Assembly (NCBI GenBank): GCA_045540355.1
Contig: JAZQHB010000071.1
Location: forward strand, 1-64,000
Origin: RGIG2945 sp045540355
GTDB lineage: Bacteria; Bacillota; Clostridia; Oscillospirales; Acutalibacteraceae
DNA length: 64,000 nt
Direction: 5' to 3'
The position numbers were made by a program, and so were the translations under genes. Below, piece after piece: positions 51,881-61,196 of this stretch. The first letter of the stretch is position 1. Every line of letters starts with the position of its first letter. A model generated the notes under the pieces. It made no database searches. It was not told where the DNA came from and saw only the letters and a list, made by a program, of their open reading frames with translations.

Positions 51881-52585
51881 TTACAACAATCCGCCGTCAA
51901 CGCACAAGGTCTGCCCTGTTACAAAAGCGGCATCTTCACTCGCAAGGAAATATACCGTTTTTGCAACATCCTCGGGGGTGCCGTTACGCATAAGCGATGT
52001 CTGCTCAGCCAATTCGTCGATTGTATCTTCGTCAAGATTATCATTCATCTTTGTCAAAATCATACCGGGAGCAACACAATTAACTCTTATCCCCGACGGA
52101 CCGACTTCCCTTGACAACGCCTGGGTTAAGCCTATAACCGCCGCCTTTGATGCAGAATAATGCACTTCGCACGATGCACCCTGAAGTCCCCACATTGACG
52201 AAATATTGACTATCGCACCTGAATGTTTTTTTATCATATCCTTCAATGCACACTGACAACAGTTGAAAACGCCCCTGACATTCACATTGAAAATTCTGTC
52301 AAAGTCCTCCTGCGTAATCTCTGTGAAAAGCTTCTGTTGTGCAACACCTGCATTATTAACCAGAACATCTATATTTCCGATTTTTTCAAACATTGCTTCA
52401 ACTTCGGAAATATCGGAAACATCAGCCTTTATTGCCTCGGAGTTCGGTAATTCTTTCTCAAGAGAAAGAGCCGCTTCTTGGGATTTATTGTAATTCAAAA
52501 ACACCTTATATCCGTTGTCATGAAAAATTCTCGCAATCGCCGAGCCGATTCCGCCCGAAGCTCCTGTTACTAAAACAGTTTTCAT
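51881..52585 (-). CDS. ymfI: EF-P 5-aminopentanone reductase (SDR family), AT-rich half
   Basis: 234 aa short-chain dehydrogenase: TGASGGIG, NNAGVA, Ser in SSMWGLQGASCEV, YSASK, and C-terminal TGQTLCVDGG. The SSMWGLQGASCEVHYSASKA block matches YmfI, and NGTPEDVAKTVYFLA matches the relative at 9846-10544 closely. It should finish the 5-aminopentanol modification of EF-P. One such gene per genome is expected, so two copies in different base compositions suggest two organisms. Monocistronic with a terminator. Confidence 0.85.
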   Translation of the reverse strand: MKTVLVTGASGGIGSAIARIFHDNGYKVFLNYNKSQEAALSLEKELPNSEAIKADVSDISEVEAMFEKIGNIDVLVNNAGVAQQKLFTEITQEDFDRIFNVNVRGVFNCCQCALKDMIKKHSGAIVNISSMWGLQGASCEVHYSASKAAVIGLTQALSREVGPSGIRVNCVAPGMILTKMNDNLDEDTIDELAEQTSLMRNGTPEDVAKTVYFLASEDAAFVTGQTLCVDGGLL

Positions 52586-52646
52586 ATTTTCACTCCAAAA
52601 AAGAGGCGAAATAAAATTCGCCTCAAAATTTAATCATATCTCGCCT

Positions 52647-55139
52647 TTATTCATCTATCTCCGTATAACCTGAAGGAATCACATAATTATTTGCAGTATA
52701 TGTGCCGGAAATCTTCACATTAGAAATAAACAATGAGCTGCCGTCAGGTTTAATCTGATTTATATATTTCAGAGTACCCGCACTGTTGAAGTAGAACTCT
52801 ATAAACATTCCCTCGGCACCGTAAGGTGTGAAGCGTTCAACTCTGTAATTAACTCCGCTGACCTTTTTGGTGCTTGAGCCTTCGTATATAAGGTTACTGA
52901 AAGCCTTCAGGGTTGTTACATCACCACCGCTTATTTTCGAATACTGATTAACAAACGGGAAAAGTATATACATACCGTCAGTTCTTGTCAACATTGAAAC
53001 GGCCATAGGTGTATTTAACAAGTTTTCGAGCTCTTCGGGAATATCTCCGATATCGCCGATATCTCCGATTCCTCCAAAGTTCTCAAGAAAATCTCTGATT
53101 GAAAGACTGAGGTCTACTCTTATATTGGTAGTAGTCTGGTTTATACCGTATGATACATCTGCCTCAAAGTCTACTCCGCTAACATTCATGGTTGTTTCAC
53201 CGCTGACCGTGTAAGCACCGTCTCTGAAATAATTCTTGAAGTATTCGTTATATCTTGTTGAAGGCTTGCTTGAATCAGTTACAAGAACGCGGCAGTAAGC
53301 TTTAAGGTTTGTTCCGTCTGCTGACTGACATACTATAATTGCAGTACCCGCCTGCTTTGTAACAATCTTACCTGTTCCGTCAATTGTTGCAACCGTGGGA
53401 TTAAGTGATTTCCACGAAAGAGTTGTAATTGCATCTGCAGGAGTAAGAACGGGAGTAAATCTACCTGCCTTACCTTTTTCCCATGTGAGCGAGCCTGCAT
53501 TTAATTTAAGTCCCGTAAGCTTTGAACCTACAGTTACGGTGCAGCTTGCCTTGAGATTTGTTCCGTCTTTGGTTGTGCAGGTAATCGTTGCCGTACCTGA
53601 TGCCTTTGCAGTAACAACGCCATTTGCAGATACTGTTGCTACAGCCGTATTTGATGATGTCCATGTAAGGTTTTTATTGTAAGCATTCTGAGGCTCAATT
53701 ATCGGATAAAGTGTTGCTGTTTTACCCTTGAAAACTTTTATCGAGTTGAGCTCAAAGCTTACTGACTTAACAGGTTCAACAACCCTTACCGTGCAGGTTG
53801 CAAATTTGGTATTGTCCGCAACTGATTTACAAGTAATTGTTGTTGTACCGATTGATACCGCCGTAAGCTTACCTGTTGATGAAACCGTTGCAACTTCGGG
53901 ATTTGAAGAAGTCCATTCAAGTGTTTTATTTGTAGCATCTGCGGGTGATACGGTAGCCTTGAAGCTTCCGCTCTTGCCGGGTATCCATGTGATTGTTGCT
54001 GCGTTAAGTTTAACACTTGCCACAGGAACATTAACATCTTCTTTCGGTTTTACAGTTACAAAACAAGTTGCAAATTTGCCGCTTCCGTCAGTAGCCTTGC
54101 AGGTGATTGTTGCCGTACCTGCACCGACTGCGGTGAGCTTGCCTGTTGATGAAACTGTTGCTACGCTTTCATCAGATGATGTCCATTCAAGTGTTTTATT
54201 CTTAGCATTTTCGGGCAATACTGTTGCCTTGAATGAAGCTGACTTACCTACCGGCCAATTGATGGTTGCCGCATTGAGCTTAACCGATGATACAGGTGTC
54301 CAAACGGTTACTGCACAAGTTGCCTTGAGGTTACTTCCGTCTGTTGTTGCACAAGTGATTGTTGTCTTACCTGCACCGACTGCAGTTATTTTACCTGCTG
54401 ATGATATTGTAGCAACCTTTGTGTTTGATGATGTCCATTTCAGTGTCTTTGATGCAGTTGCCGGTGTAATTGTAGCCTTGAAGCTGCCTGCTTTGCCTAT
54501 CGGCCAATTTAATGTTTTGCAGTTTAATTTAAGGCTTGTTGCAAGGTTTGATGCACCCGTTACAGTTACCTTACAGGTTGCATATTTGCCGCTTCCGTCC
54601 TTTGCCTTGCAAGTGATTGTTGCCGTACCTGCACCGACTGAGGTTAATTTACCGGTTGAAGATATTGTTGCAACCTTGGTATTTGAAGATGTCCATGTAA
54701 GAGTTTTGTTAATAGCGTCTGCGGGTGCAACCGTAGTCTTGAAGCTTCCGCTTTTTCCTACGGGCCACTTGATTGTTGCCGCATTGAGCTTGACACTTGT
54801 AACAGCCTTTCCGACTGTTACCTTGCAAGTTGCTTTCAAATTACTTCCGTCTGTTGTTGCACAGGTAATCGTTGTTGTGCCGATAGCCTTCGCAGTAAGC
54901 TTACCTGCTGTCGTTACCGTTGCAACCTTAGGGTTAGACGAAGTCCATTTAAAAGTCTTTGATGCACCTGCCGGTGTTACGGTAGCCTTGAAGCTTCCGC
55001 TTTTACCCGGAATCCATTTAATTGTTGCAGCGTTAAGTTTAAGTGATGTCGCTTTTTCTGCAGCCGACACTGTTATACAAGCGGAAAATGCCATCACCGC
55101 CACCATCAAAAACGCCAATATTTTCTTTGTTACTTTCAT
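52647..55139 (-). CDS. Secreted protein with seven Ig-like (BIG2) repeats and a C-terminal beta domain
   Basis: 830 aa. Signal peptide (FLMVAVMAFSACITVSAAE). Seven BIG2 repeats of about 85 residues cover roughly 28-620; each has LNAATIKW-like, WTSSNxxVATV and GTxTITC parts. Residues about 640-830 form a separate domain (GAYTVSGETTMNVSG, GMYILFPFVNQYSKI, YFNSAGTLKYINQIK, IPSGYTEID) that resembles the C-terminal domain of the neighbouring lipoprotein. A short GDIGDIGDI run lies near 700. BIG2 repeats are cell-surface spacers or adhesin parts. No anchor is seen. Confidence 0.85.
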   Translation of the reverse strand: MKVTKKILAFLMVAVMAFSACITVSAAEKATSLKLNAATIKWIPGKSGSFKATVTPAGASKTFKWTSSNPKVATVTTAGKLTAKAIGTTTITCATTDGSNLKATCKVTVGKAVTSVKLNAATIKWPVGKSGSFKTTVAPADAINKTLTWTSSNTKVATISSTGKLTSVGAGTATITCKAKDGSGKYATCKVTVTGASNLATSLKLNCKTLNWPIGKAGSFKATITPATASKTLKWTSSNTKVATISSAGKITAVGAGKTTITCATTDGSNLKATCAVTVWTPVSSVKLNAATINWPVGKSASFKATVLPENAKNKTLEWTSSDESVATVSSTGKLTAVGAGTATITCKATDGSGKFATCFVTVKPKEDVNVPVASVKLNAATITWIPGKSGSFKATVSPADATNKTLEWTSSNPEVATVSSTGKLTAVSIGTTTITCKSVADNTKFATCTVRVVEPVKSVSFELNSIKVFKGKTATLYPIIEPQNAYNKNLTWTSSNTAVATVSANGVVTAKASGTATITCTTKDGTNLKASCTVTVGSKLTGLKLNAGSLTWEKGKAGRFTPVLTPADAITTLSWKSLNPTVATIDGTGKIVTKQAGTAIIVCQSADGTNLKAYCRVLVTDSSKPSTRYNEYFKNYFRDGAYTVSGETTMNVSGVDFEADVSYGINQTTTNIRVDLSLSIRDFLENFGGIGDIGDIGDIPEELENLLNTPMAVSMLTRTDGMYILFPFVNQYSKISGGDVTTLKAFSNLIYEGSSTKKVSGVNYRVERFTPYGAEGMFIEFYFNSAGTLKYINQIKPDGSSLFISNVKISGTYTANNYVIPSGYTEIDE

Positions 55140-55167
55140 TTGATTTCTTCCTTTTTATATTTTTATC

Positions 55168-56043
55168 TTAACCGAGGTTTTCAATATCCGCTTTTTTGTA
55201 GCCCTTGGGAATTGCAAATTCAGATTCATCAACTGTCGGTTTAATTTTACTTACCTTGAGAAGTGATTCACCGTCAGCATCCTGGAATTTAATTCTCTTA
55301 AGCTCGCCTGTTTCTTCGCTGAAATAGAAGAAAGTTGAATATCCGTCACTGCCCTTGATTTCTTCGCAAACATAGATATCATCACCGATCTTTACTCTCT
55401 TTGTCGATGCGTGTGTTTTTACATCGGTGAGACCCGAATAATCCGCGTCACCAAAAAGATTTTCCTCTATAGGCTGATAAAGCTTAACATCAGGAAGAAG
55501 AATATATGTATTCTCGTTGTTGACAATCATGCCTATTGTGAAATTCTGATAGGTATATTGTGTACGGATATACTGTTTTTTACCGTTTCTTGCAAGCTTG
55601 AACGGAAGGCTCATATTCTGACCTTCAAAAGAAGCAGACATTGTGCCTTCAATTGTAAATATACCCTTGGCGAAAAATTCCTGATTAAGTTTATTAAAGT
55701 TCGACGCATTGGGCAATGTTGCGGATTCACCGCCGTTATTCTTTGTCGTTGAATTGTTTTTAGTGGTATTGTTTACAGCATCCGCTTTTTTTGTTGTGCC
55801 ACTGTTCTGAACAAGCACTTCTTCCTTATTATTGAAATCATCAATCTCACTCTTTGCATCGTCTGCAATAGTGTTACCTTCAAAATCTGTCGGAACTGTG
55901 CCGTCTATACCTGTGAGGGTCATTAAGTCCTCAGCAGACAGTTTTGTCGTTTCATCTTCAGATTTAAAAACCTGACAAGCGGCAAATGATGATAACATCA
56001 ACACCGTCAATGATAACGCTAAAATTCTTTTAAATCCATTCAT
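55168..56043 (-). CDS. Lipoprotein with LolA-like beta domain
   Basis: 291 aa. Lipoprotein signal (RILALSLTVLMLSSFAAC). A Thr/Asn-rich linker (about 80-115, KNNSTTKNNGG) joins a domain from about 125: FTIEGTMSASFEGQNMS, NTYILLPDVKLYQPI, YFSEETGELKRIKF, and IPKGYKK at the end. The pattern resembles LolA/LolB or outer-surface sensor lipoproteins, and is shared with the C-terminal part of the BIG2 protein, 28 nt downstream. The two probably form an operon. The ATG at 56043 has AAAGGGG upstream. Confidence 0.75.
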   Translation of the reverse strand: MNGFKRILALSLTVLMLSSFAACQVFKSEDETTKLSAEDLMTLTGIDGTVPTDFEGNTIADDAKSEIDDFNNKEEVLVQNSGTTKKADAVNNTTKNNSTTKNNGGESATLPNASNFNKLNQEFFAKGIFTIEGTMSASFEGQNMSLPFKLARNGKKQYIRTQYTYQNFTIGMIVNNENTYILLPDVKLYQPIEENLFGDADYSGLTDVKTHASTKRVKIGDDIYVCEEIKGSDGYSTFFYFSEETGELKRIKFQDADGESLLKVSKIKPTVDESEFAIPKGYKKADIENLG

Positions 56044-56160
56044 AAGAAAACCCCTTTCATTATCCACCTACATTCTAACCTATTTTCAAAAACTTTGCAA
56101 TAGTATAAAAAAAACTTCCATCTTTTTTAACAGTTTGTTTATTTTTATATCCAAATAAAC

Positions 56161-56189
56161 TTCACTTTTCTTAAAAAGTGTGCTACAAT
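56161..56189 (+). promoter_or_regulatory. Sigma-A promoter of proBA
   Basis: TTCACT (56161-56166), 17-nt spacer, TACAAT (56184-56189), 35 nt before the ATG. Confidence 0.6.
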
Positions 56190-56224
56190 ATTGAAAATAT
56201 TTACCTTTTACAGGAGTGTATTTT

Positions 56225-57013
56225 ATGGCTTTCACAAAAGATGTTAAGAGGATTGTATTCAAGGTCGGCACCTCAACCCTTACATATCCTAACGGAAAAA
56301 CAAATATCAGACGCATCGGCAGACTTGTAAAAGTGCTTTCCGATTTAAAAAATTCGGGTAAGGAAATTATACTTGTCACATCAGGTGCGATCGGAGTAGG
56401 CGTAAGCAAGCTTAATCTCCGTCAGAAGCCCGTTGATATTCCCGGTCGTCAGGCAGCGGCAACCGTCGGACAGTGTGAGCTTATGTTTTTATATGATAAA
56501 CTTTTTTCAGAATACGGTCACATAATAGGTCAGCTTCTCATAACACGAAGCGATGTTGATATTGAGGAAAGAAAAATAAATCTCGAAAACTCTTTCGAGA
56601 AGCTTTTTGAGTTTGATGCTATTCCCGTTGTCAACGAAAACGATGCCGTTTCTGTTGAAGAAATTGAATTTGGTGACAACGATTCTCTTTCTGCCATTGT
56701 TGCAAAGCTTGTAAATGCAGATGCTTTAATTATACTTACGGACACAGACGGACTTTATGACGGTGACCCGAGAGAGGACCCCGATGCAAGAATAATTCCG
56801 TCGGTAGATGTGATTGACGATTATATTGAATCTATCGCAGGCGGCAGCGGAACAAAATTCGGCACGGGCGGAATGGTGACAAAAGTCCATGCAGCAAAAT
56901 TCGCAACCGGCGAGGGCATTGACACCATAGTCATGAACGGTGACAGACCCGAGCTCATTTACGACTTACTTGACGGTCATCAGGTCGGAACTTTCTTTAA
57001 GGGGAGAAAATAA
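56225..57013 (+). CDS. proB: Glutamate 5-kinase, short form without PUA domain
   Basis: 262 aa. First enzyme of proline synthesis. Amino-acid-kinase fold: VFKVGTSTLTYPNG, LVTSGAIGVGVSKL, VNENDAVS, ILTDTDGLYDGDPR and KFGTGGMVTKVHAAK (substrate and ATP sites complete). It ends where the kinase domain ends; the PUA domain present in E. coli ProB (367 aa) is missing. Feedback control by proline may therefore differ. The ATG at 56225 follows AGGAG. The stop and the proA ATG overlap by 1 nt (TAATG). Confidence 0.94.
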   Translation: MAFTKDVKRIVFKVGTSTLTYPNGKTNIRRIGRLVKVLSDLKNSGKEIILVTSGAIGVGVSKLNLRQKPVDIPGRQAAATVGQCELMFLYDKLFSEYGHIIGQLLITRSDVDIEERKINLENSFEKLFEFDAIPVVNENDAVSVEEIEFGDNDSLSAIVAKLVNADALIILTDTDGLYDGDPREDPDARIIPSVDVIDDYIESIAGGSGTKFGTGGMVTKVHAAKFATGEGIDTIVMNGDRPELIYDLLDGHQVGTFFKGRK

Positions 57014-58257
57014 TGTTGACACTTGAACAAATCGGAAAAAATGCAAAACTCGCTGAAAGAGTTTTGGCAAAATCAAACGCTTCACAGAGAACTGCCGCAA
57101 TTGAAGCTATCGCAGAAGAACTGGTAAGCAACACAGATAAAATTCTTGAAAAAAACAAGATAGATTTAGAAAACGGAAAATCAAACGGTTTATCCGAGTC
57201 ACTGCTTGACCGTCTTGCATTGAGTGCTGACAGAATCAAGGGTATGGCTCAGGGTGCTTTAGAGGTTGCCGCTATGAATGACCCCGTCGGCAAGGTACTT
57301 GACGGTGGCGTAAATAAAAACGGTATGGTCGTTACAAAAGTGACCGTACCCCTGGGAGTAATTGCCGTTATTTTTGAAGCAAGACCCAATGTTACCTCCG
57401 ATGCCGCAGTCCTTTGTCTTAAAGCAGGTAATGCGGTTATTCTTCGCGGCGGTAAGGAAGCCATCAACTCAAACCTCGCAATAGTTGATGTCATGAGAAA
57501 TGCTGTCGAAAAAGTCGGTTTACCCGCAGATTGTATTCAGCTTATCGAAGACACTTCAAGAGACAGTGCAAGAGGTCTTATGACCCTCAACGAATATGTT
57601 GATGTGCTTATCCCCAGAGGCGGTGCGGGGCTTATCCGTACTGTTGTCGAAAACTCAACCGTTCCCGTTATTGAAACAGGCAGCGGCAACTGTCATACTT
57701 ATGTTGACAAGGATGCAGACATTGATATGGCAGCGGAAATTATTTTCAACGCAAAAACTTCAAGACCCTCTGTCTGCAACGCTTGTGAAAGTGTTCTTAT
57801 TCATAAAGATATCGCAGAGGTTGCACTCATTGCAATCGGCAAGAAATTAGCAGAAAAGAATGTTGAAATCCACGGTGATGAGGTCGTTTGTGCGGTGCTC
57901 CCCGATGTTATTCCCGCAACCGAGGAAGACTGGGCAACAGAATATCTTGATTATAAAATTTCAATCAAAACAGTTGAAGATATCGACGAAGCGATTGACC
58001 ACATCGCAAAATACTCAACTCATCACAGCGAGTGCATAGTTACAAACAACCTTGAAGCATCGCAGAAATTCACAAAGGAAGTTGACTCCTCTGCAGTTTA
58101 TGTAAATGTTTCGACCCGTTTCACGGACGGCGGCGAATTCGGTTACGGTGCGGAAATCGGAATTTCTACGCAGAAGCTCCACGCAAGAGGACCTTTGGGA
58201 ATTGATACCCTTGTCAGTTATAAATACACCATTGTCGGTAACGGTCAAATACGATAA
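57013..58257 (+). CDS. proA: Gamma-glutamyl phosphate reductase
   Basis: 414 aa, normal length. NADPH-dependent step two of proline synthesis. ALDH fold: VTVPLGVIAVIFEARPNVT, KAGNAVILRGGKEAINSN, LIPRGGAGLI, and the catalytic Cys in SRPSVCNACESVLIH. Late FTDGGEFGYGAEIGISTQ is the ProA signature. Translationally coupled to proB. Followed by a terminator shared with uxaC. Confidence 0.96.
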   Translation: MLTLEQIGKNAKLAERVLAKSNASQRTAAIEAIAEELVSNTDKILEKNKIDLENGKSNGLSESLLDRLALSADRIKGMAQGALEVAAMNDPVGKVLDGGVNKNGMVVTKVTVPLGVIAVIFEARPNVTSDAAVLCLKAGNAVILRGGKEAINSNLAIVDVMRNAVEKVGLPADCIQLIEDTSRDSARGLMTLNEYVDVLIPRGGAGLIRTVVENSTVPVIETGSGNCHTYVDKDADIDMAAEIIFNAKTSRPSVCNACESVLIHKDIAEVALIAIGKKLAEKNVEIHGDEVVCAVLPDVIPATEEDWATEYLDYKISIKTVEDIDEAIDHIAKYSTHHSECIVTNNLEASQKFTKEVDSSAVYVNVSTRFTDGGEFGYGAEIGISTQKLHARGPLGIDTLVSYKYTIVGNGQIR

Positions 58258-58289
58258 AAAAACGCCTTGCATCAGCAAGGCATTTTTTT
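58258..58289. terminator. Bidirectional terminator, proA / uxaC
   Basis: GCCTTGC (58264-58270), loop ATCA, GCAAGGC (58275-58281). TTTTTTT on the plus side and TTTTTT on the minus side. Confidence 0.9.
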
Positions 58290-58295
58290 GTACTA

Positions 58296-59702
58296 TTATA
58301 ATTCAAGACCGAAATATTCTTTTGCGTTGTTGTATGAAATTCCGCTTACTATTTCAGAAAGCATTTCAACATCACAGGGGTAAAGTCCGTTAACGACCAT
58401 ATCACCGATAAGTGCACAGACGATTCTTCTGAAATACTCGTGTCTGGGATATGACAAAAAGCTTCTTGAATCAGTTACCATTCCGATAAACTTACCGAGT
58501 ACACCGAGGTTAGCAAGTGTTTTCATCTGTGTCATCATGCCGTCAAGGTTATCATTGAACCACCATGCAGAACCGAACTGAATTTTTGATGCACATTCAT
58601 CACTCTGGAAGTTTCCGAGCATTGTGCCTAAAACATAATTGTCTTTAGGATTGAGGTTGAACAATACGGTTTTCGGGAGCTTGCCTTTAACTGCAACGCT
58701 GTCCAAAAATCTTGAAAGACCAACCGCAATATTGCAATCGTCTATTGAATCAAAGCCTGCATCGGGACCCAACTTATTGAACATAAGTGTATTGTTGTTT
58801 CTCATAGCACCGATATGAAGCTCCATTACCCAGCCTTTTTCCGCATATTTTTCTGCGAAAAACTGAATCATATATGTGCGATATTTATCAAGCTCTTCTT
58901 TTGTGAGAGATTGCTTTTCTTTACCCTTTAAGAATATGTTTTTAATTTCAGCTTCATCAGCTTCAACAAAAGGTACATACGAAAGCGAACAGTCAGAAGC
59001 CTTACAACCGAGTGAATCAAAGAACTCAATTCTTGAAGTCAGTGCTTCGATAAAATCTTCAAAATTATTTATTGCCTTACCGCAGACACTCTCAAGACTT
59101 TCAAGCCACGGAATAAATGCGTCCTGCTCAATATACAATGCCTTGTCAGGTCTGAATGCAGGTAAGACTTTGCATTTGAAGGTATCGTCTGCCGCTAATT
59201 TCTGATGATATTCAAGTGTATCTGCCGGGTCATCAGTTGTGCAAAGACACACAACATTTGATGAAGTAATCAATTCTCTCGGAGTAAATCCGCCTGTGAT
59301 AATTGCCATATTCGCTTCATCAAAAATTTCCTTTGCGGTTGCTTCACTCAAAGGTGTATAGATATTAAAATATCTCTGCAACTCAAGATGTGCCCAATGA
59401 TAAAGCGGATTGCCGATTGCATAAGACAGCGTCTTTGCAAAAGCCTTGAATTTTTCAAAGCTGTCCGCATCACCTGTTATATACTTTTCATCAATGCCCA
59501 TACTTCTTTCTGCACGCCATTTGTAGTGGTCGCCGCCGAGCCACAGCTCTGTTATATCCTTAGGAGTTTTGTTTTCATAAATTTCTTTTGCCGACAAATG
59601 ACAATGCCAGTCAAAAATCGGCATCGGTGCAGCTGCATTAAAATAAAGTGTAGATGCAATTTCATTATTCAGCAAAAAATCCTTGCCCATAAAAGCTTTC
59701 AT
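58296..59702 (-). CDS. uxaC: Glucuronate/galacturonate isomerase
   Basis: 468 aa. It converts D-glucuronate to fructuronate (or galacturonate to tagaturonate) as the first step of hexuronate use. Amidohydrolase-type barrel: metal site FDWHCHLSAKEI (His-x-His), then CTTDDPADTLEYH, WVMELHIGAMRNNN and MVTDSRSFLSYPRHEYF. No uxuA, uxaB or kdgK is in the window. AAAGGAG lies upstream. Supports hexuronide import by the GPH genes, but the link is inference. Confidence 0.95.
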   Translation of the reverse strand: MKAFMGKDFLLNNEIASTLYFNAAAPMPIFDWHCHLSAKEIYENKTPKDITELWLGGDHYKWRAERSMGIDEKYITGDADSFEKFKAFAKTLSYAIGNPLYHWAHLELQRYFNIYTPLSEATAKEIFDEANMAIITGGFTPRELITSSNVVCLCTTDDPADTLEYHQKLAADDTFKCKVLPAFRPDKALYIEQDAFIPWLESLESVCGKAINNFEDFIEALTSRIEFFDSLGCKASDCSLSYVPFVEADEAEIKNIFLKGKEKQSLTKEELDKYRTYMIQFFAEKYAEKGWVMELHIGAMRNNNTLMFNKLGPDAGFDSIDDCNIAVGLSRFLDSVAVKGKLPKTVLFNLNPKDNYVLGTMLGNFQSDECASKIQFGSAWWFNDNLDGMMTQMKTLANLGVLGKFIGMVTDSRSFLSYPRHEYFRRIVCALIGDMVVNGLYPCDVEMLSEIVSGISYNNAKEYFGLEL

Positions 59703-59790
59703 TTCTCATTTCTCCTTTGAGTAAAATTATTGTATTTATTATACACAGAAACAATCAGCAATTCAAGTAATTTCTCCGTAAAATAAGTAA

Positions 59791-59820
59791 ACCTGCAACG
59801 AAGACACCTTCGATGCAGGT
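59791..59820 (-). terminator. Terminator after the AbrB-type gene
   Basis: ACCTGCAACGAAG (59791-59803) with CTTCGATGCAGGT (59808-59820), one mismatch, and a modest minus-strand tail TTTACTTATTTT. Confidence 0.7.
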
Positions 59821-59835
59821 ATGTACTTTCAAAAA

Positions 59836-60102
59836 TCATTCTGAAAACTGAATTTCTCTCATCTTTGTGAGCTTGTCAATGCACTCACTGCAGACCTTAT
59901 GATTCTTGTAATCAACAACTTTTTCTGCCGAGCCGCAAATCGAACATGCGGGGGTGTACTTACGCAGAATAATCTGGTCACCCTCAACAAAGATTTCAAC
60001 CGAATCCTTATCGTCTACCAAGTCAAACAATCTTCTTAATTCTTTAGGCAAAACGATACGACCAACATTATCAATCGGTCTCACAATTCCAAGTGATTTC
60101 AT
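59836..60102 (-). CDS. AbrB-family transcription regulator with C-terminal zinc ribbon
   Basis: 88 aa. N-terminal SpoVT-AbrB swapped-hairpin domain (VRPIDNVGRIVLPKELRRLF, then VEGDQIILRKY). The C-terminal half has Cys53-x-x-Cys56 and Cys71-x-x-Cys74 (CSICG, CSECI), a zinc ribbon. AbrB-type regulators act as transition-state repressors. Such zinc-ribbon forms are common in Clostridia. AGGAGG precedes the ATG. Target genes cannot be told. Confidence 0.88.
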   Translation of the reverse strand: MKSLGIVRPIDNVGRIVLPKELRRLFDLVDDKDSVEIFVEGDQIILRKYTPACSICGSAEKVVDYKNHKVCSECIDKLTKMREIQFSE

Positions 60103-60349
60103 AATTCCTCCTAAATTTTATAATAAATTTTGAGGGTCTGACAATAGTATAACTCGTTCCTGTCTAATGCACATCGGCATAAACCCACAACCAATGAACA
60201 TTCTATCACACATTAGATTTTTAAGCAAGATTGTGACTAATAATCACCAATTTTTAATTCTTTTTTGATATTATACGGCATCTTTACATATATATTTTTT
60301 AAAAATCAATGCTATATTGTTTTCAAAATCAACGATACATTTTTGTTCA

Positions 60350-60378
60350 TTGACGGCGACTTGATTTTATGATAAAAT
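60350..60378 (+). promoter_or_regulatory. Sigma-A promoter of the HAD gene
   Basis: TTGACG (60350-60355), 17-nt spacer, TAAAAT (60373-60378). The rest of the gap 60103-60422 is AT-rich (about 75% by eye) and otherwise holds only the AbrB upstream region. Confidence 0.6.
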
Positions 60379-60422
60379 TATCATTATGTTGTAATAATAT
60401 TTATCTGAAAGGCAATGATTTT

Positions 60423-61196
60423 ATGTTAAGCAAGGTCAAGTATTTTATAATTGATATGGACGGCACTTTTTATCTCGGCGACAATCTCATCGAGGGCTCT
60501 CTTGATTTTTTGAAGGCAGTCAAAGAAAGCGGTCGTGATTTTATGTTTTTTACAAACAATTCTTCAAATAATAAAACCGTATGTGCCGAAAGACTTAAAA
60601 AGCTCGGTTGTGAAGTAGCTCAGGAAAAAATCATACTTTCAACCGATGTTTCGATAGATTATATCGAAAGAAACTATCCCGGAAAAACAGTCTATCTTTT
60701 GGGTAACGAAAGACTTACCGCTGAATTTGAAAAATCGAGCATCGAGTTGGTTGACGATAACCCCGACATTGTTGTCCTCGGGTTTGATACTACTCTTACT
60801 TATGAAAAAATCAGAAAAGCTGCGATGTTCATTGCAGGCGGCTGCACATATATCGCAACTCACCCTGATTTCAACTGTCCGACCGCAGACGGTTTTATGC
60901 CTGATACAGGCTCTATGATTGAGCTTTTCTATGCTTCGACAAAGAAAAGACCGCAGGTGTTAGGTAAACCCATGACACCTACGGTAGATTATGTAACAAA
61001 TTTATTGGGTTGCAGCCGTGACGAAATTGCATTCATCGGTGACAGACTTGAAACCGACATCAAAATCGGTTGTGACCACAACATCACATCAATTCTCGTT
61101 TATTCCGGTGTAACCTCAAAAGAGGATTATGAAAAATCCGAAATCAATGCAACAATTACCGTCGAACGACTTGAAAAGATAATTGATTTGCTTTAA
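60423..61196 (+). CDS. HAD-IIA phosphatase (NagD/PNPase-like)
   Basis: 257 aa. HAD catalytic motifs: DMDGT (nucleophile Asp11, acid Asp13), FFTNNSSNN (motif II), GKPMTPTVDY (Lys) and IGDRLETDIKIG (motif IV). Class IIA cap domain in between, as in NagD, AraL and 4-nitrophenylphosphatase. Substrate is a sugar or nucleoside phosphate; not resolved. The ATG at 60423 follows GAAAGG. The stop overlaps the convergent XRE gene by 4 nt. Confidence 0.9.
   Translation: MLSKVKYFIIDMDGTFYLGDNLIEGSLDFLKAVKESGRDFMFFTNNSSNNKTVCAERLKKLGCEVAQEKIILSTDVSIDYIERNYPGKTVYLLGNERLTAEFEKSSIELVDDNPDIVVLGFDTTLTYEKIRKAAMFIAGGCTYIATHPDFNCPTADGFMPDTGSMIELFYASTKKRPQVLGKPMTPTVDYVTNLLGCSRDEIAFIGDRLETDIKIGCDHNITSILVYSGVTSKEDYEKSEINATITVERLEKIIDLL

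Noticed and set aside
53728..55143. 471-codon plus-strand frame antisense to the BIG2 gene
   Set aside because: It follows the repeats of the real gene on the other strand; no independent start signal.
60103..60422. Riboswitch or other structured leader before the HAD gene
   Set aside because: The gap is AT-rich with a promoter near its end, and I found no conserved pairing or known riboswitch core.
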